A DNA stretch of 38,357 bases, taken from positions 1 to 38,357 of the forward strand of contig NZ_JACZFR010000061.1 of the NCBI RefSeq assembly GCF_014904815.1. The letters are read 5' to 3'. Within the stretch, counting starts at the first letter, position 1, and each line of letters opens with the position of its first letter. Of this stretch, positions 8,602 to 17,850 are shown in pieces. The position numbers and the translations under genes are program-made. The notes below the pieces were generated by a model, which worked only from the letters and a program-made list of their open reading frames with translations, made no database searches and was not told the DNA's origin. This DNA is from Microbulbifer taiwanensis (GTDB lineage Bacteria; Pseudomonadota; Gammaproteobacteria; Pseudomonadales; Cellvibrionaceae).

Positions 8602-8656
8602 TAGCGGGTTGGGTATTGGCGGACGCGTTGTTTAGCGCCGCGACCCCTCAGGAAAA

Positions 8657-9049
8657 CTAGTTTCCCTCATTCCGGGTTTCCGTGCTGCGGCAGTCCCGCA
8701 GCACGACTTCCTCTTCGCCGTTGCCGAGTGAGTGCATCAGCAGCACGCCTCCTTCCCCCTTGGTATGCCAGCGGTAACCCGGCTGTCCCTTGTCGGCCAC
8801 GTAGAGCACCCCGGAGGCGGCGCGCTCCTGGTGCATCGGCACAATGGCGTTGCGATAAGTCAGCGTCGCCAGCCCCGGTTCGCCATCGTGCGGCGTTACA
8901 TACTTGAGCTGCAGCCGCTGGCCGTTTTCGCAGAGGTAGTCCACCTTTTTGATCTCCGCCTGGAAGCCGCTATCCCCGTGTTCGCAGGCGACCGCCGACA
9001 CCAGTACAAACAGGCCGGCGGTGAGGGTGCTGGCATTGAATCGGGACAT
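8657..9049 (-). CDS. MliC-like lipoprotein (putative C-type lysozyme inhibitor)
   Basis: This 130-residue protein starts with a signal peptide ending in SAVAC, so Cys22 is a probable lipidation site. The mature part resembles the MliC/PliC fold: DYLCENGQRLQLKYV, then ASGVLYVADKGQPGYRWHTKGEGGVLLMHS and a second cysteine near the end. Such proteins block host or competitor lysozymes at the cell surface. I use ATG 9049 because GAGGA is nine bases upstream. Earlier in-frame starts would place that site on the start itself. It is convergent with tatC. The family match is by motif, so the function is probable rather than certain. Confidence 0.7.
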   Translation of the reverse strand: MSRFNASTLTAGLFVLVSAVACEHGDSGFQAEIKKVDYLCENGQRLQLKYVTPHDGEPGLATLTYRNAIVPMHQERAASGVLYVADKGQPGYRWHTKGEGGVLLMHSLGNGEEEVVLRDCRSTETRNEGN

Positions 9050-9302
9050 ACTGGACATTCCTCGCAGAAACAAACGAGCCGTTAGCGCCTACTTGGATAG
9101 CGCGACCTAGGAAAAATTCCGCCGCGCAGTGGCAGCGGGCGAAAAGTGTCGCCATAGTGATTTGGTTGTCGCGGCTTTCCCCCGTCCCCTGAGGCGAAAA
9201 TGCTCTGGCGCCCCTGTGACCTATCGCGTACCGCCGCCAGGGCACCCGGATCGAGCCCGGCGCCGATTGCAGTCTAGAATAGGCGCAGCTGCGGCAGTAA
9301 AG

Positions 9303-9560
9303 CTAAAGAACCTGTGCCGCGCAGAAGAAGAGCAGCGCAGCCCCGGCGAGCAGGAACATCTCCCGTTCCCGGGGCCACAGGGGCAGCAGTATCAGCAGTG
9401 CCAGCGGTGGCAGGAAAAAGGCGATCAGCCCCGTGACAGTGTTCTCGCGAAAACCGGCGCGCAGCAGGCGCAGCCAGCCGATAAAGGCGAAGACCAGCGC
9501 GAACACAGTCAGGACGGCGGCGACGGGCGCCATACCGGTACCAGCGGCTGCCGGCTCCAT
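9303..9560 (-). CDS. Small hydrophobic membrane protein of unknown function
   Basis: This 85-residue protein is almost entirely hydrophobic, with three likely membrane helices (about 11-30, 40-60 and 66-83) separated by short charged turns (RLLRAGFREN and WPREREM). GAGG lies eight bases before ATG 9560. I do not recognise a family. It starts 44 bases from the divergent peptidase gene. The 253 bases between its end and the MliC-like gene show no clear frame or terminator and probably hold that gene's promoter. Confidence 0.6.
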   Translation of the reverse strand: MEPAAAGTGMAPVAAVLTVFALVFAFIGWLRLLRAGFRENTVTGLIAFFLPPLALLILLPLWPREREMFLLAGAALLFFCAAQVL

Positions 9561-9604
9561 GCCATAAACCTCGATCTATTTCGGTAAATCCATCTGGACT
9601 AAGA

Positions 9605-10777
9605 GTGTATATCAGCATCGGTCGTACAATCGCATTCCTGACATCGCGGGCCGCCGCTGCGGCTTGCGCACTGCTGTTGCTGGGCGGCTGCGAAACGGCG
9701 GGCTATTACACCCAGGCGGTCACCGGCCAATGGCGCATCCTGGCCGCGCGCCAGCCAATCGAGCAGGTGGTGGCGGCGGCAGGGACGGAGGAAAAGCTGC
9801 AGGGGCAGTTGCGCCTGGTGCAGTCCATCCGCGCCTACGCCGATGGCGAGCTGCAGCTGCCGGTGGGCAGGGCCTACGGTGCCTATGTGAAGCTCGACGA
9901 GGACTACCCGGTGTGGAATGTGCTGGCGGCGGAGGAGCTATCCCTGAAGCCGAAGCGCTGGTGCTACCCGATCGCCGGTTGCGCCAGCTACCGCGGCTAT
10001 TTTCGCAAGGCCGCCGCGCGCGCCAAGGCGCAGGAATTGTTAAACGAAGGCTACGATATCTACCTGGGGCCCGTACCCGCCTACAGCACCCTGGGCTGGT
10101 TCGACGACCCGGTGCTGTCCAGCTTCGTCAACTGGTCGCCGGATCGGCTGGCGGGACTGCTGTTTCACGAGCTGGCTCACCGGCGCGTGTATATCTCCGG
10201 TGACACCCAGTTCAACGAGAGTTTCGCCACCGCCGTGTCGGAACTGGCGCTGCCGGACTGGCGCCGCCGCCAGGGGCTGAGCGGCGTCCCGGCGGATGCC
10301 AGGGCCCAGGCACTGGCGGTGAGGCAGCTGATGACGGCGACGCGCAAGCGATTGCAACGGATCTACGAGGCGAAAATCCCGGACAGTGATAAGCGTGCGC
10401 AGAAGGCCGCCACCCTGGCCCGCCTGCGCCACTGCTATCGGCAGCTGTCGGCGGACTGGCCCAACCCAGAGCGCTACCGCGCCTATATCGAGAAGACCAA
10501 CAACGCCACCCTGGCGCTGGCGGCCGAGTACCAGTCCCAGGTGCCGGCCTTCCGCCAGCTGTACCGGGAGAGTGATGGCTGGAACGACTTCTACGAGGCC
10601 GTGGAGCGGCTGGGCGAGCTGGACAGCGAGGCGCGCAAGGCGCAGTTGCAGCAGCTGTCCGCCCGCTACAGGGAATCCGGCACTCAGCTTTCCAGTAGGA
10701 AAGTCACCGGCCCGTCGTTCAGCAGCGAGACCTGCATGTCGGCGGCAAACACGCCGCAGGCCACGGGTGCGAACTGA
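9605..10777 (+). CDS. Putative aminopeptidase lipoprotein (HELAH zinc motif)
   Basis: The 390-residue protein has a lipoprotein signal peptide (CALLLLGGC, Cys29). It also has HELAH (188-192) followed by an ESFATAVSE segment that supplies a third metal ligand, the pattern of the predicted aminopeptidase family COG4324. Also typical are [21 protein letters not shown] and the late [11 protein letters not shown]. The start is GTG 9605, with only a weak binding site. The last 30 or so residues look unlike the family and run through the 3' end of the opposing dtd gene (94-base overlap), so the natural stop may have been lost and replaced by one further on. Confidence 0.8.
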   Translation: MYISIGRTIAFLTSRAAAAACALLLLGGCETAGYYTQAVTGQWRILAARQPIEQVVAAAGTEEKLQGQLRLVQSIRAYADGELQLPVGRAYGAYVKLDEDYPVWNVLAAEELSLKPKRWCYPIAGCASYRGYFRKAAARAKAQELLNEGYDIYLGPVPAYSTLGWFDDPVLSSFVNWSPDRLAGLLFHELAHRRVYISGDTQFNESFATAVSELALPDWRRRQGLSGVPADARAQALAVRQLMTATRKRLQRIYEAKIPDSDKRAQKAATLARLRHCYRQLSADWPNPERYRAYIEKTNNATLALAAEYQSQVPAFRQLYRESDGWNDFYEAVERLGELDSEARKAQLQQLSARYRESGTQLSSRKVTGPSFSSETCMSAANTPQATGAN

Positions 10778-11121
10778 GCCCGCGCCCGCTCGGCGAAGTA
10801 ATCGTAGAGTTCCTCCGCCTGCTGCGGCGTGGCGCCGCGGCTGAAACTGGGCCTCAGCCCCCTGGCCGTGTCCGCCACCAGGGTGAACTGGCTCACCACC
10901 AGCAGGCCGCCCGCCGCCTGCTGCAGGTTCAGGTTCATGCGCCCCTGCTCGTCGCCGAACACCCGGTAGTGCAGCACCTTGTGCAGCAATTTGTCGGCGC
11001 TGTCGCGGTCGTCGGTGGCCTCGACACCCAGCAGCAGCAGCAGGCCGCGGTCGATGGCGCCGACCGTTTCCCCGTTCACTTCCACGCGCGCGTGGCGCAC
11101 TCTCTGTATCAGCCCCTTCAA
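10684..11121 (-). CDS. dtd: D-aminoacyl-tRNA deacylase Dtd
   Basis: At exactly 145 residues this matches E. coli Dtd. It hydrolyses D-amino acids mischarged on tRNA, a proofreading step. The two active-site motifs are intact: SQFT at 77-80 and NDGPVT near 135-140. The start is TTG 11121 (reading [18 protein letters not shown]), with GGAGG five bases upstream. The frame is open far upstream but that part has no family resemblance. Its 3' end overlaps the convergent peptidase gene. Confidence 0.95.
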   Translation of the reverse strand: MKGLIQRVRHARVEVNGETVGAIDRGLLLLLGVEATDDRDSADKLLHKVLHYRVFGDEQGRMNLNLQQAAGGLLVVSQFTLVADTARGLRPSFSRGATPQQAEELYDYFAERARAQFAPVACGVFAADMQVSLLNDGPVTFLLES

Positions 11122-11224
11122 TTCGACCTCCCGCGCACTCTGGCGCCCACTGCGGAAATCCCCTAGATTAGACGACTGCCCCCACAAAAGGACAGATCTC
11201 ATATAAACGATTGGAGAGAGGGCC

Positions 11225-12229
11225 ATGCACGCATTCGTCACCGGTGGCACCGGCTTCCTGGGTGCCAACCTGATCGAGCAGCTGCTCGATGACGGCTGGC
11301 GCGTAACCGCGATGCACCGCCGCGGTTCCGACACCCGATTTCTGCAGGAAAAGGGCGTGGCGCTGGTCGAGGCGTCGCTGACGGATGTCGACTCGCTGCG
11401 CGATGCCGTGCCGGAAAATATCGATGCGGTATTCCACCTGGCCGCCAATACCAATATGTGGCGTGGCGGCAACGGCCAGCAGTGGCGCGACAACGTTGAG
11501 GGCTCGGCGAATATTGCCCGCGTAGCCAGGGAGACCTTCGCCTCGGGGGACAGGGCGGGGCGCATGATAGTGACCAGCTCCATATCCGCCTACGGCTACC
11601 ACCGCGACGCCATCAGCGAGGACAGCCCCAAGCTGGCCGATGATCCGCGCCACCACTACCTGTACAGCAAGAAGCGCGCGGAAGAGGCGGTGCGCGCGGA
11701 AATCGCCCAGGGCCTGGACGCGGTCTTCCTGAACCCCTGCGCCATCGTCGGCAAGTACGATTCCGGTAACTGGGCGCAGACCTTTTTCCTGATCGCGGAG
11801 GAGCGGCTGCCGGGCGTGCCGCCGGGTGCCGGCTCCTTCTGCCACGCCGGCGCCGTGGTGCGCGCCCATATCAACGCCTTTCATCGCGGGCGTTGCGGAG
11901 AAAATTATATTCTCGCCGGCACCGATGCCAGCTTCCTGGAATTTTTCGGCCGCATCGCGGCGCTGGTGGGCAAACCGGTACCGCGGCGCACCACGCCGGC
12001 CTTCGCGGTGCGCGCGCTGGCGCGCGCCTACGACGTCTGCTCGCGGATTACCGGCCGGGAGCCGGCGGTGACCCCGGAGAAGGCCGCCATGATCACGCGC
12101 CGGGTCGTCGCGCGCAGTGACAAGGCGCAGCGCGAACTGGGTTACGATGCGAGCGCCAGCCTGGACGAGATGCTGCGCGAGAGCCACGCCTGGCTGCTGG
12201 AGCGCGGGCTGCTGGAGGCGACGGCGTGA
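11225..12229 (+). CDS. NAD(P)-dependent epimerase/dehydratase (extended SDR)
   Basis: This 334-residue protein has the extended short-chain dehydrogenase pattern: nucleotide-binding TGGTGFLG at 6-13, HLAANTNMW around residue 78, catalytic TSSISAYG and the YxxxK pair Tyr145-Lys149. The layout resembles dihydroflavonol-4-reductase-like bacterial enzymes rather than sugar epimerases, but the substrate cannot be read. GGAGAG lies upstream of ATG 11225. It is divergent from dtd across about 100 bases. Its stop overlaps a GTG that starts a 27-codon membrane peptide. Confidence 0.88.
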   Translation: MHAFVTGGTGFLGANLIEQLLDDGWRVTAMHRRGSDTRFLQEKGVALVEASLTDVDSLRDAVPENIDAVFHLAANTNMWRGGNGQQWRDNVEGSANIARVARETFASGDRAGRMIVTSSISAYGYHRDAISEDSPKLADDPRHHYLYSKKRAEEAVRAEIAQGLDAVFLNPCAIVGKYDSGNWAQTFFLIAEERLPGVPPGAGSFCHAGAVVRAHINAFHRGRCGENYILAGTDASFLEFFGRIAALVGKPVPRRTTPAFAVRALARAYDVCSRITGREPAVTPEKAAMITRRVVARSDKAQRELGYDASASLDEMLRESHAWLLERGLLEATA

Positions 12230-12309
12230 ATCGCGGCAATATCGTTTTTATCCTGGTCATGTTGTTGCTGGTACTGCAGCTGGTCCAGCACTATTTCTTC
12301 CCGGCGTAG
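12226..12309 (+). CDS. 27-residue membrane peptide coupled to the epimerase gene
   Basis: A GTG at 12226 overlaps the epimerase stop codon by four bases (GTGA), the usual form of translational coupling. The frame reads [16 protein letters not shown] and continues hydrophobic to HYFFPA, one membrane helix with a short basic N-terminus. The stop codon TAG is supplied by the palindromic repeat at 12305-12360. I know no family for it. Size and overlap support a real small protein, but conservation is untested. Confidence 0.5.
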   Translation: MNRGNIVFILVMLLLVLQLVQHYFFPA

Positions 12310-12360
12310 GGTGCGCCGCGCGCACCAGAATATTTTTCGGTGCCCACGGCGCACCCTACG
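12305..12360. repeat. Full palindromic CGTAGGGTGCGCC element
   Basis: CGTAGGGTGCGCCG (12305-12318) and CGGCGCACCCTACG (12347-12360) are perfect 14-base inverted arms. An inner GCACC/GGTGC pair (12322-12326 and 12339-12343) closes a small AT-rich loop. The left half is repeated exactly at 6097-6119. It lies immediately before the tag ribosome binding site and could act as an attenuating hairpin. Confidence 0.85.
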
Positions 12361-12377
12361 GGGGAAAAGGAGACCCG

Positions 12378-12971
12378 ATGGAAGAAAAACGCTGTGGCTG
12401 GTGCCTGGGCACTCCCCTCTATCAGCAATATCACGACGAGGAGTGGGGTCGCCCGGTTACCGACGACGCGATCCTGTTCGAGTTTCTGATTCTGGAGGGC
12501 GCCCAGGCCGGCTTGTCCTGGATCACGGTGCTGAACAAGCGCGAGAACTACCGTGCGGCCTTCGACAACTTCGACGTGGAAAAAATCGCGCGCTATACGC
12601 CGGGGAAAATCGACAAGCTGTTGCAGGACCCGGGTATTGTCCGCAACCGCCTGAAGGTGGCGTCGGCGGTGAAAAATGCCCGCGCGACACTGGCACTGCG
12701 CGACAGCGGCACCAGTCTGTGCGAATTCCTGTGGCAGTTTACCGACGGCCGCGTGCGGGTGAACCGCCACCGCAGCCTGGCGCAGGTGCCCGCCAGTACA
12801 CCCGAGTCCGATGCCATGAGCAAAGCGCTAAAAAAAGCCGGTTTCAGCTTCGTCGGCTCCACCATCATGTACGCGCATATGCAGGCCACCGGCATGGTCA
12901 ATGATCACCTGGTCGGCTGCCCCGCACACCGGCAGTGTGTCGACGAGGCGGCGGCAAAGAATTTACTCTAG
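12378..12971 (+). CDS. tag: DNA-3-methyladenine glycosylase I
   Basis: This 197-residue protein removes 3-methyladenine from alkylated DNA. The zinc site of the Tag family is complete: Cys6 and His19 at the N-terminus (RCGWC, YHDEEWG), and His177 and Cys181 near the end (HLVGC). The catalytic glutamate is in LILEGAQAGLSW (Glu40). The start is ATG 12378, with AAGGAG about seven bases upstream. The open frame upstream runs through the epimerase and a repeat and is not part of the gene. No ada or alkB neighbour is present. Confidence 0.95.
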   Translation: MEEKRCGWCLGTPLYQQYHDEEWGRPVTDDAILFEFLILEGAQAGLSWITVLNKRENYRAAFDNFDVEKIARYTPGKIDKLLQDPGIVRNRLKVASAVKNARATLALRDSGTSLCEFLWQFTDGRVRVNRHRSLAQVPASTPESDAMSKALKKAGFSFVGSTIMYAHMQATGMVNDHLVGCPAHRQCVDEAAAKNLL

Positions 12972-13009
12972 CGGCTGACTGAATTCACACAAGAGAAGAT
13001 GGCCTTCAA

Positions 13010-13867
13010 ATGGATTTCAACGAACTGACGAAAGATTTTTGGCCGCAATTCCAGAGCGGCCTGATTGCACTGGCCTCCGCGGTCCTGATCCTCGTACTGA
13101 CCGTCATTGCCGCGCGCCTGGCGCGCCGCGGAGTGCACCGGCTATCCAACCGCCTGGACGCGACCCTGATTCCGGTGCTGAGCAATATCGCCGTGTGGGC
13201 CGTCTATATCGTCGGCCTGCTGGTGATACTGGACAAGTTCGGCGTCAACACCACCAGCCTGATCGCGCTGCTGGGCGCCGCCGGCCTGGCGGTGGGCCTG
13301 GCCCTGAAGGACACACTGCAGAATATCGCCGCCGGTTTCATTCTGTTGGGCCTGCGCCCCTTTCGCGTCGGCGAGACCATCCAGTTCGGCGATACGCTGG
13401 GCACTGTGCGCCAGGTGGGCCTGTTTACCACCGAACTGGATACCGTCGACGGCCTGAGGGTCAGCGCTCCCAACAGTGCCATCTGGGGCCAGACGCTGAT
13501 CAACTACAGTCGCAACGCCACCCGCCGCATGGAGATAGTGGCCAGCATCGCCTACGGCGACGATATAGAGACGGGCATGAATGTGCTGCGCCGCCTGGTG
13601 GCGGAGGAGCCGCGCATCCTCGCCGACCCGGTACCCAGCTACGCGGTGCGCGCACTGGCGGACAACTCGGTCGACCTGCACCTGCGCGCCTGGGCCAGTA
13701 ACGCGGATTATTGGGATGTCTACTGGTCGCTGATGAAGCAACTGAAACCGGCATTGGAGGCGGCGGGCCTCAGCATTCCCTTCCCGCAGCGGGAGCTGCA
13801 TATCATCAACCAGGCACCGGAGGGCCGCGGGAGACTCGGCGCCGGTAGCGATAGCGACGAAACTTGA
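13010..13867 (+). CDS. MscS-family mechanosensitive channel
   Basis: This 285-residue protein is the size of E. coli MscS (286). It has three N-terminal membrane helices, the pore helix with its Gly/Ala ridge (LIALLGAAGLAVGLALKDTL, about residues 84-103), the beta domain PFRVGETIQFGDTLGTV, and the C-terminal alpha-beta vestibule. It would open under hypo-osmotic shock to release solutes. ATG 13010 fits the family length. It is 38 bases after tag and probably has its own promoter, as no binding site is strong. Confidence 0.93.
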   Translation: MDFNELTKDFWPQFQSGLIALASAVLILVLTVIAARLARRGVHRLSNRLDATLIPVLSNIAVWAVYIVGLLVILDKFGVNTTSLIALLGAAGLAVGLALKDTLQNIAAGFILLGLRPFRVGETIQFGDTLGTVRQVGLFTTELDTVDGLRVSAPNSAIWGQTLINYSRNATRRMEIVASIAYGDDIETGMNVLRRLVAEEPRILADPVPSYAVRALADNSVDLHLRAWASNADYWDVYWSLMKQLKPALEAAGLSIPFPQRELHIINQAPEGRGRLGAGSDSDET

Positions 13868-13992
13868 TCCTGCAATTCCGTCGGCTCGGCGCAATCGCTC
13901 CGGGTTGGCGGGACGCTCGAATCGACACTCCGGCGATTTCGTGTCAAAGTTACCGGCGTTTTTTTTGCTCAAAAACTGATCGAGATACAAAG

Positions 13993-15897
13993 ATGCCCAA
14001 AAAGCTGCACAACCCACTCATCCCCAGCCTGTTAGCCCTCGCCATACTCGGCGGCTGCCAGCGCGAAGAGGCTCCGGAAGCCGGCGCCAACGCGCTGGCA
14101 GGCCAGAATGCCGCCACTGCCGACGCCAGCAAAGACAGCGCCGCAGATCCCGCCGCGGAAACGCAACGCCTGACCGAGTGGTTCGATGAGCGCTACGAGG
14201 AAGAGCTGCAGTTCAGCCCGATTCAGCTCTCCTACCTGGGGCGCAAGGATCAATACGACCAGATCGACGATATGAGCGAAGCGGCCGATGCGCGCGAGCT
14301 GGCCTGGAAGGCCAAGAGCGTCGAGGAGCTGAAAAAGAACTTCGATTACGACAAACTCTCTCCCGCCGGCAAGGAGTCCTACGACCTGTGGGTCTTCCAG
14401 TACGAGCAGGACAAGGCCGCCGAGCCCTTCAAGCGCCACGGCTATTTCGCCGGTGAGCTGGGCGGGCCCGAAGCCTACCTGCCCAATTTCCTGATCAATA
14501 TTCACAAGGTGGAGTCCGCCGAGGACATGCAGGCGTATATCGCCCGTATCGACGGTCTCAGCCGCGCCATGAACCAGTTGCTCGAGCGCGCCCAGCTGTC
14601 CGCCAAGGACGGTATCCGCCCGCCGCGCTTCGCCTATGACCTGGCCATGGAGCGCGCGCAGAAAGTCATCTCCGGTGCGCCTTTCGGTGGCGAGGGGGAG
14701 GCCCCGCTCTACGCCGATGCCAAGGGCAAGATCGCAGCGCTGCAGAAAGACGGCAAGATTGACGAGAAGGCCGCGGCGGAATTCCAGGCCCAGGTGGAAA
14801 ATGGCCTGAAGGATAACTTCAAGCCGGCCCTCGATGCCTATATTGCCTGGATTCAGGAAGACAAGGCCAACGCCAGCGAGGAGCCACAGGGCGCCTCCAG
14901 CCTGCCGAACGGTGAGGCCTTCTACAACAACCGCCTGGCCAACTACACCACCCTCGACCTGACCGCCGACCAGGTGCACCAGATAGGCCTGGACGAAGTG
15001 GCCCGTATCCGCAAGGAAATGGAAGGGATCAAGGAGCAGGTGGGCTTCGACGGCAACCTGCAGGAATTCTTCACCTTTATCCGCACCGACGACCAGTTCT
15101 ACTACCCCAACACCGACGAGGGTCGCGAGGGCTACCTGACTGAGACGCGGGGCTTCCTCGACGATATCGAGAAGAAGCTGCCGGAGTACTTCGGCATACT
15201 GCCCAAGGCCAAACTGGTGGTGAAGCGCGTCGAGCCCTTCCGCGAAGTGCCCGGCGGTGCCCAGCACTACCAGCCCGGCACGCCCGACGGCTCGCGCCCC
15301 GGCACCTACTATGTGCATATGTCCGACATGAGCGCTCTGTCGACCACCGATATGGAAACGGTGACCTACCACGAGGGCAGCCCCGGTCACCATATGCAGA
15401 TCTCCATTGCCCAGGAACTGGAGGGTATACCGCAGTTCCGCACCCAGGCGCATTTCACCCCCTACATCGAGGGCTGGGCACTCTACTCGGAGAAGCTCTC
15501 CAAGGAGATGGGCCAGTTCCAGGATCCCTACAAGAACTTCGGTCGCCTGACTGCGGAAATGTGGCGCGCCATCCGCCTGGTGGTGGACACTGGCATGCAC
15601 GCCAAGGGCTGGAGCCAGGATCAGGCGGTGGAGTACTTCCTCGAGAACTCCGCCATCCCGGAGGGCGCCGTGCGCTCCGAGGTGCGTCGCTACCTGACCC
15701 TGCCGGGCCAGGCCACCTCCTACAAGATCGGCATGCTGAAAATCCTCGAGCTGCGCGCGCAGGCGAAGGAACAGCTGGGTGACAAGTTCGATATCCGCGG
15801 CTTCCACGACACGGTACTCGGCGCCGGCGCCCTGCCGCTGCCGATGTTGGAGGAGCGGGTCAACGACTGGGTGGAGCAGGTCAAGGGCGGTCAATGA
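13993..15897 (+). CDS. DUF885 lipoprotein, putative zinc carboxypeptidase-like enzyme
   Basis: The 634-residue protein has a lipoprotein signal (LLALAILGGC, Cys22), an Ala/Asp-rich linker, then a long helical DUF885 domain. The metal motif is HEGSPGHH (about 460-467), with a later glutamate in YIEGWALYSEKL. DUF885 enzymes resemble M32-like and HExxH peptidases and are usually exported. I start at ATG 13993 because the signal peptide begins there. The frame is open upstream to 13864 without a signal. A strong hairpin terminator follows the stop. The substrate is unknown. Confidence 0.9.
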   Translation: MPKKLHNPLIPSLLALAILGGCQREEAPEAGANALAGQNAATADASKDSAADPAAETQRLTEWFDERYEEELQFSPIQLSYLGRKDQYDQIDDMSEAADARELAWKAKSVEELKKNFDYDKLSPAGKESYDLWVFQYEQDKAAEPFKRHGYFAGELGGPEAYLPNFLINIHKVESAEDMQAYIARIDGLSRAMNQLLERAQLSAKDGIRPPRFAYDLAMERAQKVISGAPFGGEGEAPLYADAKGKIAALQKDGKIDEKAAAEFQAQVENGLKDNFKPALDAYIAWIQEDKANASEEPQGASSLPNGEAFYNNRLANYTTLDLTADQVHQIGLDEVARIRKEMEGIKEQVGFDGNLQEFFTFIRTDDQFYYPNTDEGREGYLTETRGFLDDIEKKLPEYFGILPKAKLVVKRVEPFREVPGGAQHYQPGTPDGSRPGTYYVHMSDMSALSTTDMETVTYHEGSPGHHMQISIAQELEGIPQFRTQAHFTPYIEGWALYSEKLSKEMGQFQDPYKNFGRLTAEMWRAIRLVVDTGMHAKGWSQDQAVEYFLENSAIPEGAVRSEVRRYLTLPGQATSYKIGMLKILELRAQAKEQLGDKFDIRGFHDTVLGAGALPLPMLEERVNDWVEQVKGGQ

Positions 15898-15920
15898 GCC
15901 GCATTTGAGCTGATCCAAAT

Positions 15921-15953
15921 CGAAACAGGCCGGGCATTGCCCGGCCTGTTTCG
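15921..15953 (+). terminator. Terminator hairpin after the DUF885 gene
   Basis: CGAAACAGGCCGGGC (15921-15935) pairs perfectly with 15939-15953 over 15 bases, with a three-base loop. It begins 24 bases after the stop codon. The following TTCATT is only moderately T-rich, but the stem is long and stable. Confidence 0.8.
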
Positions 15954-16069
15954 TTCATTGGGTTGGTAATCTGGTATTCACCTGCCGATCCAGTTAGTTT
16001 TGACGGGCCTGGCATATGCCCGATACAGGATCGGGGGCAATGCGTTCTAAAAATAATTTGGGGGGCAAT

Positions 16070-16660
16070 ATGGAAACCGATATCTACCGCGCGCCGGAGG
16101 CGGATCTCGGCGAGCCGGAAGCCGGGGCCGCGCGCGAGTTTTATGTGGTCTCCAGTCCCAAATTCCTGATACTGATGATCGCCACCTTCGGCCTGTATGA
16201 ACTCTACTGGTTCTACAGGAACTGGAGCCTGTACCGGATGCGGCACGGAGTGAAGATACTGCCGGTAATGCGGGCCATTTTCTCTCTGATTTTCGTCTAT
16301 TCCCTGTTTGGGAAAGTCGCCAGCAGCATTCGCCATAGTGGCCGCGATATCAAATGGTATCCGGGCTGGATGGCCGCATCCTATATCCTGTTTTCGATAA
16401 TAGGGCTGCTCGCCGACGGGCTGGCGGGTGCAGTGACCCACTACACGCTGCTCGATCTGGTCAGCCTGGCCCTGTTTCCACTTTTTGTCTGGATACTCTA
16501 CTGCGCCCAGCAGGAGATCAACGTGGCCTGCGATGACCCGCAGGGAGAGAGCAATGCGGAATTGACGCCGGCAAATTACCTGTGGATCCTGATCGGCGCC
16601 CTGATCTGGGCGGGGCTGGGATTTGAATACTTTACGGGATTCTTCGGTTCCCCGACCTGA
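16070..16660 (+). CDS. Four-helix membrane protein, DUF4234-like
   Basis: This 196-residue protein has a hydrophilic N-terminus (METDIYRAPEADL) and then four or so membrane helices. The first carries the signature MIATFGLYELYWFYRNW, which recalls DUF4234/DUF805-type proteins. Function is not known. ATG 16070 follows a G-rich run (GGGGGGC). An in-frame ATG at 16040 would add ten residues. It is followed 44 bases later by the sugar dehydrogenase gene. A TTGACG at 16000-16005 lies upstream, but I see no convincing -10 element. Confidence 0.7.
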   Translation: METDIYRAPEADLGEPEAGAAREFYVVSSPKFLILMIATFGLYELYWFYRNWSLYRMRHGVKILPVMRAIFSLIFVYSLFGKVASSIRHSGRDIKWYPGWMAASYILFSIIGLLADGLAGAVTHYTLLDLVSLALFPLFVWILYCAQQEINVACDDPQGESNAELTPANYLWILIGALIWAGLGFEYFTGFFGSPT

Positions 16661-16704
16661 AATATTCAGCCACAAAATACGCATCGGTTTTACGGGAGAA
16701 TGCA

Positions 16705-17850
16705 ATGAAAGTAACCGTGAAAAATCTCTGTCGCCGGCTGGCGCTCACAGCGCTGGGTTTTGTTGCTGCTGCGGCGGGCGCGTCTGAGGTGGTGGAGCAG
16801 AAAATCGATAGTGCAGCGCACGATTTTCGGATTGTGCGGCTGGCCTCCGGCCTGCACCACCCCTGGGCGGTGGCACCACTGCCGGACGGTCGTTTCCTGG
16901 TCAGCGAGCGCCGCGGCCGCCTGGCGCTGATCGAGGACGGCCAGGTCAAATATCTCGACGGCGTGCCGCAGGTATCGGCGCTGGGCCAGGGCGGCCTGCT
17001 GGACCTGGCGTTGCATCCGCAGTATGGCGACAGCCACCACGACTGGATCTACATGACCTATTCCAAACCCGGCGAAAAGGGCACCGCCACGGCCTTGGCG
17101 CGCGCGAAGCTGAAGGGCGCGGCACTGGTGGAATTCGAGGAGTTGTTCGCGCAGGATCGCTACTCCCACCCGGGGCGCCACTACGGCTCGCGGCTGGCCT
17201 GGCGCGGTGACGGCACCCTGCTGATGACCGTCGGCGATAGAGGCGTGACGCCCGAGCGCGCCCAGGACAGGCGCGACCATGCTGGCAGCGTGCTGCGCCT
17301 GACAGCGACAGGCGCGGCGCCGGCGGACAATCCCTTCGCCGGCGACGAGAGCGGCCTGGACGAAATCTACAGTTTCGGCAACCGCAATATCCAGGGACTG
17401 GTGGTAGCCGATGACGGCCGTATCTGGGCCAGCGAACACGCCGCGCTGACCGGCGACGAACTGAACCTGATCGAGGCGGGCGCCAACTACGGCTGGCCGG
17501 TGGCCACGCGCAGTAAGGACTACGGCAGTGGGCAACCCATCGGCGTGCCGTCGATGCCGGGCGTGCGCGACGCGAAACATATCTACAGCGGCCGTTTCGC
17601 TCCCTCGGGGCTCGCCCAGGTGGACAGCAATTACTTTCCCGGGTGGAAGGGCAACCTGCTCGCCGGCGGTCTTGGCAGTGAGAAGCTGCTGCGACTGGTG
17701 TTGCGCGATGGGGAGGTTGTCGACACCGAGGAACTACTCGAGGGAGAGTTGGGCCGTATCCGCGATGTGCGCCAGGGTGCGGATGGCTATCTTTACCTGC
17801 TCAGCGACAGCAGCGACGGCGGCCTCTACCGACTGGTGCCAGCCCAGTGA
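16705..17850 (+). CDS. Periplasmic PQQ-dependent sugar (aldose) dehydrogenase
   Basis: This 381-residue protein has a signal peptide (cleavage near AGASE) and a six-bladed propeller of the glucose/sorbosone dehydrogenase family. It resembles the soluble aldose dehydrogenase YliI of E. coli. Conserved stretches are LHHPWAVAPLPDG with the catalytic-base histidine region, SFGNRNIQGL, and GDELNLIEAGANYGWP, which bears calcium and PQQ contacts. It would oxidise sugars in the periplasm and feed electrons to the respiratory chain. No PQQ synthesis genes are in the window. Its stop overlaps the next start by four bases. Confidence 0.92.
   Translation: MKVTVKNLCRRLALTALGFVAAAAGASEVVEQKIDSAAHDFRIVRLASGLHHPWAVAPLPDGRFLVSERRGRLALIEDGQVKYLDGVPQVSALGQGGLLDLALHPQYGDSHHDWIYMTYSKPGEKGTATALARAKLKGAALVEFEELFAQDRYSHPGRHYGSRLAWRGDGTLLMTVGDRGVTPERAQDRRDHAGSVLRLTATGAAPADNPFAGDESGLDEIYSFGNRNIQGLVVADDGRIWASEHAALTGDELNLIEAGANYGWPVATRSKDYGSGQPIGVPSMPGVRDAKHIYSGRFAPSGLAQVDSNYFPGWKGNLLAGGLGSEKLLRLVLRDGEVVDTEELLEGELGRIRDVRQGADGYLYLLSDSSDGGLYRLVPAQ

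Noticed and set aside
14032..15918. Open frame of over 600 codons antisense to the DUF885 gene
   Set aside because: Shadow of a real gene. The sense strand has a lipoprotein signal and a metal motif, and the antisense product has neither.
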